This document shows, piece after piece, positions 24,934-35,197 of a DNA stretch of 64,000 nt. The DNA lies in the NCBI RefSeq assembly GCF_027563465.1, contig NZ_JAPFQA010000001.1, positions 1 to 64,000 of the forward strand, in the 5' to 3' direction. The stretch comes from Mesorhizobium qingshengii. Its GTDB lineage: Bacteria > Pseudomonadota > Alphaproteobacteria > Rhizobiales > Rhizobiaceae. Within the stretch, counting starts at the first letter, position 1. Every line of letters starts with the position of its first letter. A program made the translations under genes and the position numbers. Below the pieces are notes generated by a model, which had not been told where the DNA came from, ran no database searches, and saw only the letters and a program-made list of their open reading frames with translations.

Positions 24934-26259
24934 GTGCAGACCAATTTTTCGCTTGCCCAGCTTGCCGATCCGCATGTCGCGGAATCGGAAAAGATCCTGC
25001 GCAAATGCGTGCATTGCGGCTTCTGCACCGCCACCTGCCCGACCTATGTGACGCTCGGCAACGAGCTCGATTCACCGCGCGGGCGCATCTACCTGATCAA
25101 GGACATGCTGGAGAACGGCCGTCCGGCCGACAAGGAGATCGTCACCCATATCGACCGCTGCCTGTCGTGCCTTGCCTGCATGACCACCTGCCCGTCGGGC
25201 GTCAACTACATGCATCTGGTCGATCATGCCCGCGCCCATATCCAGGAGACCTATCATAGGCCGCTGCTCGACCGGCTGACTCGCGCCATGCTGGCTTTCG
25301 TGCTGCCCTATCCCAAGCGTTTTCGCGCCGCGCTCAAACTGGCGAAACTCGGTAAGCCCTTCATCGGCTTGTTCGAGAAAATCCCGGCGCTAAAACCGCT
25401 TGGCGCGATGCTCAAACTCACTCCGGCCTCGATCCCGGCAGCCTCGCCGATGGCCTCGCCGGGCGTCCATGCCGGGCAGGGGACTAGGAAGGGTCGTGTC
25501 GCCATCCTCACAGGCTGCGCGCAATCGGTGCTTGATCCCGCCATCAACGAGACGACGATTTCGCTGCTGACACGGCTGGACGTCGAGGTCGTGGTGCCGC
25601 CGGGCGAGGGCTGTTGCGGCGCGCTGGTTCATCACATGGGACGCGAAGAGGCGGCGCTTGCCTCTGCCAGGCAAAATGTCGACGCCTGGATTCGCGCCAT
25701 CGAACAAGGCGGGCTCGACGCCATCGTCATCACCGCGTCCGGCTGCGGCACGACGATCAAGGACTATGGCTTCATGCTGCGCCTCGATCCGGCCTATGCC
25801 GACAAGGCCGCGCGCGTCTCGGCGCTGGCCAAGGACGTCACCGAATATCTGGCCGCTCTCGACCTGCCCGAACCCGTGCGCAAGCCAGGCACGGTGGTCG
25901 CCTATCACTCGGCCTGCTCGATGCAGCACGGCCAGAAGATCACCCGCCAGCCAAAGGAGCTGCTGGCCAAGGCCGGCTTCATCGTGCGCGAACCGCGCGA
26001 GGGCCATCTGTGCTGCGGCTCGGCCGGCACCTACAACATCCTGCAATCCGAGATTTCGGCAAAACTGCGCGACCGCAAAGTGAAAAACATCGAGGCGACG
26101 GGTGCGTCGATCGTTGCCACCGGCAATATCGGCTGCATCACGCAGATAGCTTCCGCCGCCAGGATGCCGGTGGTGCACACGGTAAAGCTGCTCGACTGGG
26201 CCTATGGCGGGCCAAGGCCGGAAGGCGTCCCTGAGGAGAGACTGGTCGCTGCTGAGTAA
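24934..26259 (+). CDS. glcF: Glycolate oxidase iron-sulfur subunit GlcF
   Basis: This 441-residue subunit carries electrons from GlcDE to the membrane quinones. Two ferredoxin-like clusters are visible (CVHCGFCTATCP near residue 26 and CLSCLACMTTCP near residue 75), followed by two cysteine-rich CCG domains (GEGCCGALVHH; GHLCCGSAGTYN). The start is GTG 24934 with AAGGA upstream. glcD, glcE and glcF are all complete, so glycolate oxidation should work despite the DUF559 insertion. Confidence 0.93.
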   Translation: MQTNFSLAQLADPHVAESEKILRKCVHCGFCTATCPTYVTLGNELDSPRGRIYLIKDMLENGRPADKEIVTHIDRCLSCLACMTTCPSGVNYMHLVDHARAHIQETYHRPLLDRLTRAMLAFVLPYPKRFRAALKLAKLGKPFIGLFEKIPALKPLGAMLKLTPASIPAASPMASPGVHAGQGTRKGRVAILTGCAQSVLDPAINETTISLLTRLDVEVVVPPGEGCCGALVHHMGREEAALASARQNVDAWIRAIEQGGLDAIVITASGCGTTIKDYGFMLRLDPAYADKAARVSALAKDVTEYLAALDLPEPVRKPGTVVAYHSACSMQHGQKITRQPKELLAKAGFIVREPREGHLCCGSAGTYNILQSEISAKLRDRKVKNIEATGASIVATGNIGCITQIASAARMPVVHTVKLLDWAYGGPRPEGVPEERLVAAE

Positions 26260-26292
26260 GGTCGCGTTGCCGCTGTCAGCGTCACGGCAAAT

Positions 26293-26419
26293 CCCCCTCA
26301 TCCGGCAGCTTCGCGGCCACCTTCTCCCCGCTGGGGAGAAGAGGGAAGCGCTGGCGTTGTAAGTCTCCTCTCCCCTCGGGGAGAGGTCAGCCGAGCGAAG
26401 CGGAGGTTGGGTGAGGGGG
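26293..26419. repeat. RIME-like inverted palindromic element
   Basis: Outer arms CCCCCTCA (26293) and TGAGGGGG (26412-26419) enclose two inner hairpins, CTTCTCCCCGCTGGGGAGAAG and CTCTCCCCTCGGGGAGAG. It sits between the convergent glcF and folD-like genes. A related copy is at 33101-33245. Confidence 0.8.
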
Positions 26420-26438
26420 CCTTGGCGCCGCCCTGCGC

Positions 26439-27359
26439 TTACTCCGCCGCGAGCCTGCCCGCCGTGCCGTAGGTTGCTTCGTAAAGCGCACGCTGCCGGC
26501 TGAGCGCCACCATCGTGTTGCGCAGCAGGATCGCAACGGTGATGGGGCCGACGCCGCCCGGCACCGGTGTGATCCAGGAGGCGACCTCGCGCACGCTCTC
26601 GGTGTCGACATCGCCGACGATGTGGGTGGAGCCGTCAGGTCCGATTTCGGAATTGATGCCGATGTCGATGACGGCCGCACCGGGCTTGACCATGTCGGCC
26701 TTGATCAGCCGCGGCTTGCCGACGGCGACGAACAGCGCATCGGCCCGCCGCGCATGGGCGGCAACCGAACGCGTCATGTGGTGGCAGACCGTTACCGTCG
26801 CGCCTTCGCTCATCAACAGGAACGCAATCGGCTTGCCGACGATTTCCGAATGGCCGACGATGACGACTTCCAGCCCCTTGAGGTCGAGGCCGGTTTCCTT
26901 CAGCAGTTCGACCGAGGCGGCCGCCGTGCAGGGCGCGAGGTCGAGCTGGTTGTAGACGATGTTGCCGATCGAAGCCGGATGCATGCCTTCGACATCCTTG
27001 AGCGGATGCACCGCCGCCTGCAGCGTCCTGATCGGGATATGCGCCGGCACCGGCCGCTGGATGATGATGCCGGTGACGCGCGGATCGGCGTTCAGGCCGT
27101 GGATCGAAGCTTCCAGTTCGCCTGCGGTGATGGTGGCGGGAAAGCGCCGTTCCTCGAAATCGATGCCGGCGAGCTCGGCCTTGGCGCGCTGGTTGCGCAC
27201 ATAGACGTCAACCGCCGCGGTGTCGCCGACGGTGATCGAGATCAGCTTGGGCGGAAAGCCCTCGGCCTTGGCAATCGCCGCATCCTCGCGCACGGCTGCG
27301 ATAATGCGCTGGGCGACCGGGCCGCCTCTGAGATAGCGGCTGTCATCGGACAAGGGCAT
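26439..27359 (-). CDS. FolD-like bicyclic folate enzyme homologue with altered active site
   Basis: The 306-residue protein has the FolD fold and marks: GIIIQRPVPAHI, LKDVEGMHPASIGN, LAPCTAAASVELL, VIVGHSEIVGKPIAFLL and ITPVPGGVGPITVAILLRNT. FolD interconverts methylene-, methenyl- and formyl-tetrahydrofolate. By hand alignment the catalytic Lys of the YVxSK motif is Gln here (VDVYVRNQRAKAELAG), and KDVDG is KDVEG. It may be a divergent paralogue with reduced or changed activity. ATG 27359 (MPLSDDSRYLRGG) is the likely start. Confidence 0.8.
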   Translation of the reverse strand: MPLSDDSRYLRGGPVAQRIIAAVREDAAIAKAEGFPPKLISITVGDTAAVDVYVRNQRAKAELAGIDFEERRFPATITAGELEASIHGLNADPRVTGIIIQRPVPAHIPIRTLQAAVHPLKDVEGMHPASIGNIVYNQLDLAPCTAAASVELLKETGLDLKGLEVVIVGHSEIVGKPIAFLLMSEGATVTVCHHMTRSVAAHARRADALFVAVGKPRLIKADMVKPGAAVIDIGINSEIGPDGSTHIVGDVDTESVREVASWITPVPGGVGPITVAILLRNTMVALSRQRALYEATYGTAGRLAAE

Positions 27360-27500
27360 GGACGAACTCTCTCGATGGAACTTGCGCCGAGATAGCAAAA
27401 GAATACAGCGAAGGGCAGCACGAAAGCGAACCGCTATGCTCGTTGCGCGACGTGCGGTCGAGGTTTAGGCCCGATGCCAGGCCGCGTCTTGCTCGAAAAC

Positions 27501-27534
27501 GGAAAGGGCAGCGCGGTTTCCCGTGCTGCCCTTC
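27501..27534 (-). terminator. Putative terminator of the L,D-transpeptidase gene
   Basis: On the minus strand, AAGGGCAGC and GCTGCCCTT form a perfect 9-bp stem around a 12-base loop, followed by TCCGTTTT. It lies about 100 bases after the L,D-transpeptidase stop. Confidence 0.5.
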
Positions 27535-27631
27535 CTGACTGACCGCATCCCCATACGGCCCGTCCCCCGTTATCCCTGGACTGGCCCCGAAAAGCTGGTT
27601 GCTTTGCCGGCCAAGTGATTCGCGTCAGGAA

Positions 27632-28369
27632 CTATATCACCTCGACCGTGGTTCCGACATTGACCCGTTCATAGAGGTCGACGACGTCTTCGTTGCGCAT
27701 GCGGATGCAACCCGAAGACACCGCGCCACCGATCGTCCACGGCTGGTTGGTGCCATGGATGCGGTACTCCGTGGTGCCGAGATAGAGCGCGCGTGCGCCC
27801 AGCGGGTTCTCCATGCCGCCGGCCAGGTAGGTCGGCAGGTAGCGGCCCTTGGCGGCCTCGCGCTTGATCATTTCCGTCGGCGGGCGCCAGTCCGGCCAGA
27901 CGCGCTTGTTGGTGATCTTGTGGGTACCCGACCATTCGAAGCCCGGTTTGCCGGTGCCGACGCCATAACGCCGTGCCTTGCCGTTCTTCTCGATCAGAAA
28001 CAGGAAATTCTGCGTGGTATCGATGACGATCGTGCCTGGCTTCTGCGGACCGTCATAGGCGACTTCCTGCGGCAGGTAGATCGGATTGATCTGCGGGCGC
28101 ATGACCATGCGCTTGGCCGGCGCCTGCACGGCCGCCGTCTGCACACGATCGGGCTGTGAATAGCGCAGGCGCGGCTGTTGCTGCACGGACTGGCGGTTCT
28201 GCCGCACGATGCCGGGCGCATGGCCAAGCTGCAGCACCCAGGGTGCGGAAAGGTCGGGGCTCACCATCACCGGCGGCCGGTCGGCATAGCGGTCGCCGGC
28301 AGCGGAGGGCGTGACGCCAGCGGCAAACACAGCCACGGCGCCGAGCAAGGGAAACAGAACTCTCTTCAT
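27632..28369 (-). CDS. L,D-transpeptidase (YkuD domain)
   Basis: This 245-residue exported protein has a signal peptide (MKRVLFPLLGAVAVFAAGVT PSAAG), a linker of about 90 residues, and a YkuD domain with the catalytic motif HGTNQPWTIGG...SSGCIRMRNEDV, where the Cys is the nucleophile. It should cross-link meso-diaminopimelate residues of peptidoglycan or attach proteins to it in the periplasm; rhizobia carry many paralogues. ATG 28369 is chosen because the signal peptide starts there. Confidence 0.9.
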   Translation of the reverse strand: MKRVLFPLLGAVAVFAAGVTPSAAGDRYADRPPVMVSPDLSAPWVLQLGHAPGIVRQNRQSVQQQPRLRYSQPDRVQTAAVQAPAKRMVMRPQINPIYLPQEVAYDGPQKPGTIVIDTTQNFLFLIEKNGKARRYGVGTGKPGFEWSGTHKITNKRVWPDWRPPTEMIKREAAKGRYLPTYLAGGMENPLGARALYLGTTEYRIHGTNQPWTIGGAVSSGCIRMRNEDVVDLYERVNVGTTVEVI

Positions 28370-28584
28370 CTGGAACGCACCTTGATCGTCGAACACAAAC
28401 GGGTGGAAACGTCCTCCCGGTTCGGCGATCATTGGCGTGGAAGCAGCAACCGAAACATGAATCGGAATGCGTAAAATGCGCAAGTGTCAGTAAACCTTTT
28501 GGTGTGGTTACCGCCGGGTTCAGGAATCTGGTAAAGCCGCGGTAAATGCAGCGCAAAGGCGCGTTAACGAACGGATTTGTCGCC

Positions 28585-29223
28585 ATGGAAAAAGAAAACA
28601 CCGGCCTGCTTGCCGGCCCCGACGGTGTCGCGCGCTGCTTCTGGCACGGCAACCTGCCCGACTATCTGCATTACCACGACCATGAATGGGGCCGGCCGGT
28701 GGCGGATGACCGCAGGCTGTTCGAGAAGATCTGCCTCGAGGGCTTTCAGTCGGGCCTGTCGTGGCTGACCATCCTGCGCAAGCGGGAAAATTTTCGCCAG
28801 GCCTTCGCCAATTTCGAGTTCGACAAGGTCGCCGCCTTCACCGACAAGGATGTCGAACGCCTGCTTGGCAATGCAGGCATCATCCGTCACCGTGGCAAGA
28901 TCGTCTCGACCATCAACAACGCCAGGCGCGCCCGCGAGATGGCCGATGAATTCGGCTCGCTGGCCGCCTGGTTCTGGAAGTTCGAACCCGGCAAGGACGA
29001 ACGGCCCGAGATCGTCGACCTCGCCCATCTGCGCGCCAACCCGACCACGGCAGTCTCGGTGCGGATTTCGAAGGAACTGAAGAAGCGCGGCTGGAGCTTT
29101 GTCGGCCCGACCACGGTCTATGCCTTCATGCAGGCGATGGGCCTGGTCAACGATCATCTCGAGGGTTGCGCCTGCCGCAAGCAAGTCGAGAAGGAACGGA
29201 AGGCTTTCAAACGGCCGAAGTAG
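28585..29223 (+). CDS. tag: DNA-3-methyladenine glycosylase I
   Basis: The 212-residue enzyme removes 3-methyladenine from alkylated DNA. The family zinc site is visible: Cys in ARCFWHGN and His in HDHEWGRP near the N-terminus, and His/Cys in NDHLEGCACR near the end. The core shows FEKICLEGFQSGLSWLTIL and NAGIIRHRGKIVSTINNA. An in-frame ATG at 28546 is possible; ATG 28585 gives the usual length. Divergent from the L,D-transpeptidase gene. Confidence 0.93.
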   Translation: MEKENTGLLAGPDGVARCFWHGNLPDYLHYHDHEWGRPVADDRRLFEKICLEGFQSGLSWLTILRKRENFRQAFANFEFDKVAAFTDKDVERLLGNAGIIRHRGKIVSTINNARRAREMADEFGSLAAWFWKFEPGKDERPEIVDLAHLRANPTTAVSVRISKELKKRGWSFVGPTTVYAFMQAMGLVNDHLEGCACRKQVEKERKAFKRPK

Positions 29224-29226
29224 GGC

Positions 29227-29331
29227 TCAGGTACCGTTGGCGCCGGCCAGGAAGAGCCCCGCGACGATCGCCGCCACAGTGGCAAGCGCCGGATAGATCA
29301 CCAGCAGGCCGGTCATCAACGCGTCGCGCAT
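29227..29331 (-). CDS. Possible small one-pass membrane peptide (34 aa)
   Basis: ATG 29331 follows an AAGGGA ribosome site by six bases and opens MRDALMTGLLVIYPALATVA, a single hydrophobic helix, ending GLFLAGANGT. It is convergent with tag. No homologue comes to mind. The call rests on the good ribosome site and the clean membrane helix. Confidence 0.35.
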   Translation of the reverse strand: MRDALMTGLLVIYPALATVAAIVAGLFLAGANGT

Positions 29332-29734
29332 CGTAGGTCCCTTGCCATCGTTGGCCGTGACCTCGAACGGGCCCGCGGCCTGGCGGACTATTTTCGGTGC
29401 ATGAGTGTCGGCCGGGCGCAGACGCGCGGACAGGTTGCTGGCGCTATCGTTGATGGAGTGGAATTTTGCCGCCGTGGCCATGGCCCCGAACCCCTTGTTT
29501 CGGCGTGCTTATCGGCTCCGATTGTGTCGGTACGATGCCGCACTCGTGGCAGGATTGTTTCATTTTCGGTGCGGTTTGTTTCAGAAGGGGCCGGAGCGAA
29601 AGTCGGCGCTCGCCCCATCATCTCCTAGAGGGCAGGGATGGTGCGCCTCGCCGGCCTTGCCGCACCAAGCGGCATCGGTTAGGACACGCGCACTCGAAAC
29701 AAGTCCGCATTTACTCAACAAAAAGACCCCGCTC
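29332..29734. other. Upstream region of hisS, no gene recognised
   Basis: An open frame in phase with hisS runs through this stretch from 29405, but its peptide has no resemblance to HisRS. A weak stem, GGTGCG / CGCACC near 29651, is seen. The hisS promoter presumably lies here. Confidence 0.4.
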
Positions 29735-31231
29735 ATGGCCGACAAATCGGAAAAGACGAAAGCGCGACTGCCGCGCGGTTTTGCCGACCGCAGCGCTGAG
29801 GACATCCGCGCCGTCGAGAAGATGATGGCGACGATCCGTTCGGTCTATGAGCTTTATGGTTTCGAACCGGCCGACCAGCCGCTGATCGAATACACCGATG
29901 CGCTGGGCAAGTTCCTGCCTGACCAAGATCGCCCGAACGAAGGCGTGTTCTCGTTCCAGGACGATGACGACCAGTGGCTGTCGCTGCGCTATGACCTGAC
30001 CGCGCCGACGGCGCGCTTCGTCGCCGAGAACTACGAGCGCCTGCCCAAGCCCTACCGCAGCTACCGCTCCGGCTGGGTGTTCCGCAACGAGAAGCCCGGC
30101 CCCGGCCGCTTCCGCCAGTTCATGCAGTTCGATGCCGACACGATCGGCACGCCGGGCGTCGCGGCCGATGCCGAGATGGCGATGATGATGGCCGACGTGA
30201 TGGAAGCGCTCGGCATCAAGCGCGGCGACTACGTCATCCGCGTCAACAACCGCAAGGTGCTCGACGGGGTGCTCGAAGCGATCGGCCTTGGCGGCGAGGA
30301 CAATGCCGGCCGCCGGCTGACGGTGCTGCGGGCGATCGACAAACTGGACAAGCTTGGGCCGGAAGGCGTGAGACTTCTGCTGGGACCGGGGCGCTGGGAT
30401 GGCGGCAAGGAAGGCGAAGGCGACTTCGCCAAGGGCGCCGGGCTGAATGCCACGCAGGCCGAGGCGGTTCTTCTCGCGACGGCGAGGAACGAACAGGCCG
30501 GCCAGGATTCCAATGTCAGTGCGAACGCGGTCTTCCAGGAAGGCGTTGGCGAACTCTCGACGATCGAAGCCCTGGTCAGGGCGGCGGGCTACGGCGAAGA
30601 CCGCATTGCCATGGACCGCTCCGTCGTGCGCGGCCTCGAATACTACACCGGCCCGGTCTTCGAGGCCGAGTTGCTGGCCGAAATCCCCAATGAAGATGGC
30701 CAGATCGTGCGCTTCGGCTCGGTTGGTGGTGGCGGCCGTTATGACGGTCTCGTCTCGCGCTTCCGTGGCGAGCCCGTCCCAGCGACCGGTTTCTCCATCG
30801 GTGTTTCCAGGCTGATGACCGCGCTGAAGAATCTCGGCAAGCTCGACAGCGCGGATGTGATCGCGCCGGTCGTCGTGCTGGTGATGGACAAGGATACCGA
30901 CAGCCTCGGCCGCTACCAGAAAATGGTGGCGGAGCTGCGTGCCGCCGGCATCCGTTCCGAAATGTATCTTGGCGGCGCCGGCATGAAGGCGCAGCTCAAA
31001 TATGCCGACCGGCGCGGCTGCCCCATCGCCGTCATCCAGGGCGGCGACGAGCGCGCCAAGGGCGAACTGCAGATCAAGGACCTCATCGAAGGCGCGCGCA
31101 TGTCGGCCGAGATCACCGGCAACGCCGAATGGCGCGCCGCGCGCCCGGCGCAGGTGACGGTGGCGGAAAGCGAACTGGTCGCCGAGGTGAAGAAGATCCT
31201 GGCGGCGCAGGCCGCTGATCGCGCGAAGTAA
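29735..31231 (+). CDS. hisS: Histidyl-tRNA synthetase
   Basis: At 498 residues this class II synthetase charges tRNA-His. Motif 2 region ([20 protein letters not shown]), the histidine-site loop ([13 protein letters not shown]), motif 3 ([20 protein letters not shown]) and the C-terminal anticodon-binding domain ([20 protein letters not shown]) are all present. ATG 29735 starts [19 protein letters not shown]. The order hisS-hisZ-hisG is typical of Rhizobiales and links tRNA charging with the first step of histidine synthesis. Confidence 0.96.
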   Translation: MADKSEKTKARLPRGFADRSAEDIRAVEKMMATIRSVYELYGFEPADQPLIEYTDALGKFLPDQDRPNEGVFSFQDDDDQWLSLRYDLTAPTARFVAENYERLPKPYRSYRSGWVFRNEKPGPGRFRQFMQFDADTIGTPGVAADAEMAMMMADVMEALGIKRGDYVIRVNNRKVLDGVLEAIGLGGEDNAGRRLTVLRAIDKLDKLGPEGVRLLLGPGRWDGGKEGEGDFAKGAGLNATQAEAVLLATARNEQAGQDSNVSANAVFQEGVGELSTIEALVRAAGYGEDRIAMDRSVVRGLEYYTGPVFEAELLAEIPNEDGQIVRFGSVGGGGRYDGLVSRFRGEPVPATGFSIGVSRLMTALKNLGKLDSADVIAPVVVLVMDKDTDSLGRYQKMVAELRAAGIRSEMYLGGAGMKAQLKYADRRGCPIAVIQGGDERAKGELQIKDLIEGARMSAEITGNAEWRAARPAQVTVAESELVAEVKKILAAQAADRAK

Positions 31232-31243
31232 GAAGCGCGACCC

Positions 31244-32365
31244 GTGACCTCCCGCTACCCCGCAATATCAGCCGACATCATCAACCTCCTCGCAGCGCGC
31301 AACACGCATGCGGTCGAGGTCGCCGTGCTGCAGCCGGCGGACCCCTTCCTCGACATGGCCGGCGAGGATCTGCGCCGCCGTATTTTCCTTACCGAAAGCG
31401 AGACCGGGCAGACGCTATGCCTGCGGCCGGAATTCACCATTCCCGTCTGCCTTGACCACATCCGTTCGCAGGCCGGCACGCCGCGCCGCTATTCCTATCT
31501 CGGCGAGGTGTTTCGCCAGCGCCGCGAAGGCGGCAACGAGTTCTTCCAGGCCGGTATCGAGGATCTCGGCGACCGCGATACCGCTGAAGCCGATGCTCGC
31601 TCGATCGCCGACGCACACGCGCTGCTTGCCCTGGTGCTGCCGGGCCAGGCATTGGCGGTCACGCTCGGTGACCAGACCATTTTCGAGGCCGTGCTGGCCG
31701 CCCTTGGGCTGCCGCGCGGCTGGCGCATGCGCCTTGCCCGAGCCTTCGGCTCGGCGCCGATGCTGGAGGCGGCGCTCGCCGATCTCGCCAACCCGCCGCG
31801 CAACGGCCAGCTCTTCGGCCCGGTCGCCGCCCTTGTCCTCGACGGCGATCTGGAAGGTCTTTCCGCCCACATCGCGGGCGGCATGGAGGAGGCCGGCCTG
31901 TCGGCATCCGCCGGACGCTCGCCGGCCGACATCGCGCGGCGGTTGATCGAGAAGGCCGAACTGCGCAGCGTGCGGCTGTCCGACGAGGCATTCGCGGCGC
32001 TGAAGGGCTTTCTGGCGATCGACGTGCCGCTTGATGCCGCCGCCCAGGCGTTGGATCTCTTCGCCACGGGTGCCGGGCTTTCGCTGGCCCCCGCACTGGA
32101 GAAATTCGCGGCCCGCGCCAGGGCGATCGAAGCGCATGGCCTGCCGGCGCAGAAAATCCGCTACGATGCCGCCTTCGGCCGTCCGCTCGATTACTACACC
32201 GGTCTGGTCTTCGAAATCGCGGCGCAAGGCGGCGACCGCCCCTTGGCCGGCGGCGGCCGCTATGACCGGTTGCTGACCTTGCTCGGCGCGAAGACGCCGA
32301 TCCCCGGCGTCGGCTTTTCCGTCTGGCTCGACCGCATCGATGCGCTGCGGGAGACGGGGCAATGA
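31244..32365 (+). CDS. hisZ: ATP phosphoribosyltransferase regulatory subunit
   Basis: HisZ (373 aa) is a HisRS-like protein without aminoacylation activity that forms the octameric ATP-phosphoribosyltransferase with short HisG and gives histidine feedback control. The HisRS-like core is seen in [38 protein letters not shown] and [21 protein letters not shown] 31244 starts 12 bases after hisS. The stop overlaps the hisG start by four bases. Confidence 0.94.
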   Translation: MTSRYPAISADIINLLAARNTHAVEVAVLQPADPFLDMAGEDLRRRIFLTESETGQTLCLRPEFTIPVCLDHIRSQAGTPRRYSYLGEVFRQRREGGNEFFQAGIEDLGDRDTAEADARSIADAHALLALVLPGQALAVTLGDQTIFEAVLAALGLPRGWRMRLARAFGSAPMLEAALADLANPPRNGQLFGPVAALVLDGDLEGLSAHIAGGMEEAGLSASAGRSPADIARRLIEKAELRSVRLSDEAFAALKGFLAIDVPLDAAAQALDLFATGAGLSLAPALEKFAARARAIEAHGLPAQKIRYDAAFGRPLDYYTGLVFEIAAQGGDRPLAGGGRYDRLLTLLGAKTPIPGVGFSVWLDRIDALRETGQ

Positions 32366-33060
32366 TCACGCTCGCGATTCCGTCGAAAGGCCGCCTCAAG
32401 GAGCAGGCGCTGGATGTGTTGGCCAAAGCCGGCCTTGCCGTCAGCCTGCCCGGCGACGAGCGCAAGTATCGCGCCCGCATCGAAGGCGCGGAAAGTATCG
32501 AGGTGGCGTTCCTGTCGGCTTCCGAGATTGCCGGCGAGATCGGCCAGGGGGCAATCGATCTCGGCATCACCGGCGAGGATCTGGTGCGTGAAAATCTCGC
32601 TGACTGGGAGGCCCGCGCCGAAATCGTCGCCCGTCTCGGCTTCGGCACCGCCGATGTCGTGGTCGCGGTGCCTGACATCTGGCTTGACGTCGACACGATG
32701 GCCGATCTCGACGACGTCGCCGCAGATTTCCGCCAGCGCCATGGCAGGCGGCTGCGCATCGCCACCAAATACTGGCGGCTGACCCAGCAATTCTTCTCGC
32801 AGAAACATGGCATCCAGGTCTATCGCATCGTCGAAAGCCTCGGCGCCACCGAAGGGGCACCGGCAGCTGGGCTCGCCGATGTCATCGTCGACATCACCAC
32901 CACCGGCTCGACGCTGCGCGCCAATCATCTCAAGGTGCTGGGCGATGGTGTGGTGTTGAAGTCGCAGGCTTGTCTGGTGGCGTCAAGGAAAGATCGTTCG
33001 GCGGCGGATGAGGCGCTCGTGCGCGATATCGCTGCGAGGATGGCAGCGGCGGTCGCATAG
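32362..33060 (+). CDS. hisG: ATP phosphoribosyltransferase, short form
   Basis: HisG (232 aa) joins ATP and PRPP in the first step of histidine synthesis. It lacks the C-terminal regulatory domain of the long form and so needs HisZ, encoded just upstream with an ATGA overlap. Marks are [29 protein letters not shown] and the PRPP loop near [18 protein letters not shown]. Confidence 0.96.
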   Translation: MITLAIPSKGRLKEQALDVLAKAGLAVSLPGDERKYRARIEGAESIEVAFLSASEIAGEIGQGAIDLGITGEDLVRENLADWEARAEIVARLGFGTADVVVAVPDIWLDVDTMADLDDVAADFRQRHGRRLRIATKYWRLTQQFFSQKHGIQVYRIVESLGATEGAPAAGLADVIVDITTTGSTLRANHLKVLGDGVVLKSQACLVASRKDRSAADEALVRDIAARMAAAVA

Positions 33061-33100
33061 CAGTCCCTCCCTCGAGGGCAGGGCAATGGCGTATGAGAGG

Positions 33101-33245
33101 CCCCCTCATCCGGCCGCTTCGCGTCCACCTTCTCCCCGAGGGGAGAAGAGACTTGCGTCAACGCTGGCGCCTCCTCTCCCCTCGGGGAGAGGTCGGGTTG
33201 CCCCGAATTGCCCTTGTAATTCGGTTGGCAACCCGGGTGAGGGGG
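33101..33245. repeat. RIME-like inverted palindromic element
   Basis: Outer arms CCCCCTCA (33101-33108) and TGAGGGGG (33238-33245) with inner hairpins CTTCTCCCCGAGGGGAGAAG and CTCTCCCCTCGGGGAGAG. An additional stem, GGGTTGCC... with GGCAACCC, lies in the right arm. Same family as 26293-26419. Confidence 0.8.
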
Positions 33246-33329
33246 CCTTCATGCCTTCCAGTACCATCGACAGGATTTCCACTGCCGCGCCGGGCTGATA
33301 GACTCGGGCGCGCCTGGGAGGAGACAGCC

Positions 33330-35102
33330 ATGCCGGTCAATCTCGACGAGCTGAAGAACGCCACCAACCTGCGCGGACGTGGAGCGCGCGGTGGCAGCAC
33401 CTTCTTGGCACCCGTCGACGGCAAGGCGCATGTCTCGGGCGAGCGCGCCGTGCCGCTGCTCGACAAGACGATTCCCACGCTGTTTTCCGACACCGCCAGC
33501 AAATACGCCACGCAAGATGCCGCTGTTTTCGTCGGCCAGGACAAGCGCTTCACCTGGGGCGAGCTGTCGGACACAGTGGACGCGCTGGCAGCCGGCTTCC
33601 TGGCGCTTGGCCTCGTAAAGGGCGATCGCGTCGGCATCTGGTCGCCCAACCGTTGGGAATGGCTGGTGACGCAGTTCGCCACCGCCCGCATCGGCCTGAT
33701 CCTGGTCAACATCAACCCTGCGTATCGGCTGACCGAGCTCGAATATGCACTGAACAAGGTCGGCTGCAAGGCGCTCGTCACGGCAGCCAAATTCAAGACC
33801 TCCGATTATCTCGGCATGATCGAGACGCTGGCGCCGGAGATCGCGACGGCGACACCGGGCAAGCTCAAGGCAACGAAATTGCCGACGCTGAAGATCGTCA
33901 TCCGCATGGGCGAGGACAACTCGCCCGGCATGTTCAATTTCGCCGACGTGCTGGCAATGGCCGGACGCGACGAGCATGATAGCCTCGACCGCATTTCCGA
34001 GGGGCTCAAACCCGGCGACGCCATCAACATCCAGTTCACGTCGGGTACCACGGGCGCCCCCAAGGGCGCGACGCTGACCCACCACAACATCGTCAACAAC
34101 GGCAATTTCGTCACCTCGGCGATCCGGCTCACCGTCGACGACCGGCTCTGCATTCCGGTGCCGCTCTACCACTGCTTCGGCATGTCGATGGGCACGATGG
34201 GCTGCGTGTCGAAAGGCGCGACCATGGTTTTCCCGGGCGAGGGGTTCGACCCTGGCGCCACGCTGAACGCGGTGGCCGCGGAGCACTGCACCGGGCTCTA
34301 TGGCGTGCCGACCATGTTTGTCGCCCTGCTCGATCATCCGGATTTCGCGACCTTTGATCTCTCCAGCCTGCGCACCGGCATCATGGCCGGCTCGCCGTGC
34401 CCGATCGAGGTGATGAAGAAGGTGATCTCGCTGATGCACATGCAGGAGGTGACCATCGCCTATGGCATGACCGAGACCAGCCCGGTCTCGTTCCAGAGCA
34501 GCGTCGACGACCCACTGGAGAAACGCGTCTCGACCGTTGGGCGCGTCCACCCCCATGTCGAGGTCAAGGCCATCGACGCCGATGGCGCCACCGTCGCCGT
34601 CGGCGTGCCGGGCGAACTGTGCACGCGCGGCTATTCAGTGATGAAGGGCTATTGGGACGACGACGACAAGACCCGAGAGACGATCGACACCGACGGCTGG
34701 ATGCACACCGGGGACCTCGCCACCATCGACGCCGAGGGCTATTGCAACATCGTCGGCCGGGTCAAGGACATGGTCATCCGCGGCGGCGAAAACGTCTATC
34801 CGCGCGAGGTCGAGGAATTCCTTTACCGCCATCCAAAGATCAAGGAAGTGCAGGTGTTCGGTATCCCCGATCCCAAATACGGCGAGGAGCTTTGCGCCTG
34901 GATCGTGCTCAAGCCCGGCCAGATCGTCACCGAGCAGGAGATCAAGGCCTTCTGCGCCGGCCAGATCGCTCATTACAAGGTCCCGCGCTACATCCGCTTC
35001 CGCACCGAATTGCCGATGACGGTGACAGGCAAGCCGCAGAAGTTTTTGATGCGCAATGCGATGGTCGAGGAGTTGGGGTTGGTGACGCAGAAGACGGCGT
35101 GA
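33330..35102 (+). CDS. Acyl-CoA synthetase (AMP-binding, FadD-like)
   Basis: This 590-residue enzyme activates a fatty or related acid to its CoA thioester with ATP. The AMP-binding P-loop is [18 protein letters not shown], the adenine region is [11 protein letters not shown], the hinge is [14 protein letters not shown], and the C-terminal lysine lies in [12 protein letters not shown]. The chain length preference cannot be read. ATG 33330 has a GGGAGGAGA ribosome site. It is separated from hisG by the RIME-like element, so it is probably its own transcript. Confidence 0.9.
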   Translation: MPVNLDELKNATNLRGRGARGGSTFLAPVDGKAHVSGERAVPLLDKTIPTLFSDTASKYATQDAAVFVGQDKRFTWGELSDTVDALAAGFLALGLVKGDRVGIWSPNRWEWLVTQFATARIGLILVNINPAYRLTELEYALNKVGCKALVTAAKFKTSDYLGMIETLAPEIATATPGKLKATKLPTLKIVIRMGEDNSPGMFNFADVLAMAGRDEHDSLDRISEGLKPGDAINIQFTSGTTGAPKGATLTHHNIVNNGNFVTSAIRLTVDDRLCIPVPLYHCFGMSMGTMGCVSKGATMVFPGEGFDPGATLNAVAAEHCTGLYGVPTMFVALLDHPDFATFDLSSLRTGIMAGSPCPIEVMKKVISLMHMQEVTIAYGMTETSPVSFQSSVDDPLEKRVSTVGRVHPHVEVKAIDADGATVAVGVPGELCTRGYSVMKGYWDDDDKTRETIDTDGWMHTGDLATIDAEGYCNIVGRVKDMVIRGGENVYPREVEEFLYRHPKIKEVQVFGIPDPKYGEELCAWIVLKPGQIVTEQEIKAFCAGQIAHYKVPRYIRFRTELPMTVTGKPQKFLMRNAMVEELGLVTQKTA

Positions 35103-35197
35103 GGGGATGGTTGTTCGGATTGTTCGCTTTGCGCCGACAGCGGCTCTGAGCGTCGTCGCGGATATCGCCGTGACCTGACCCACTGCAGACAGCCAGA

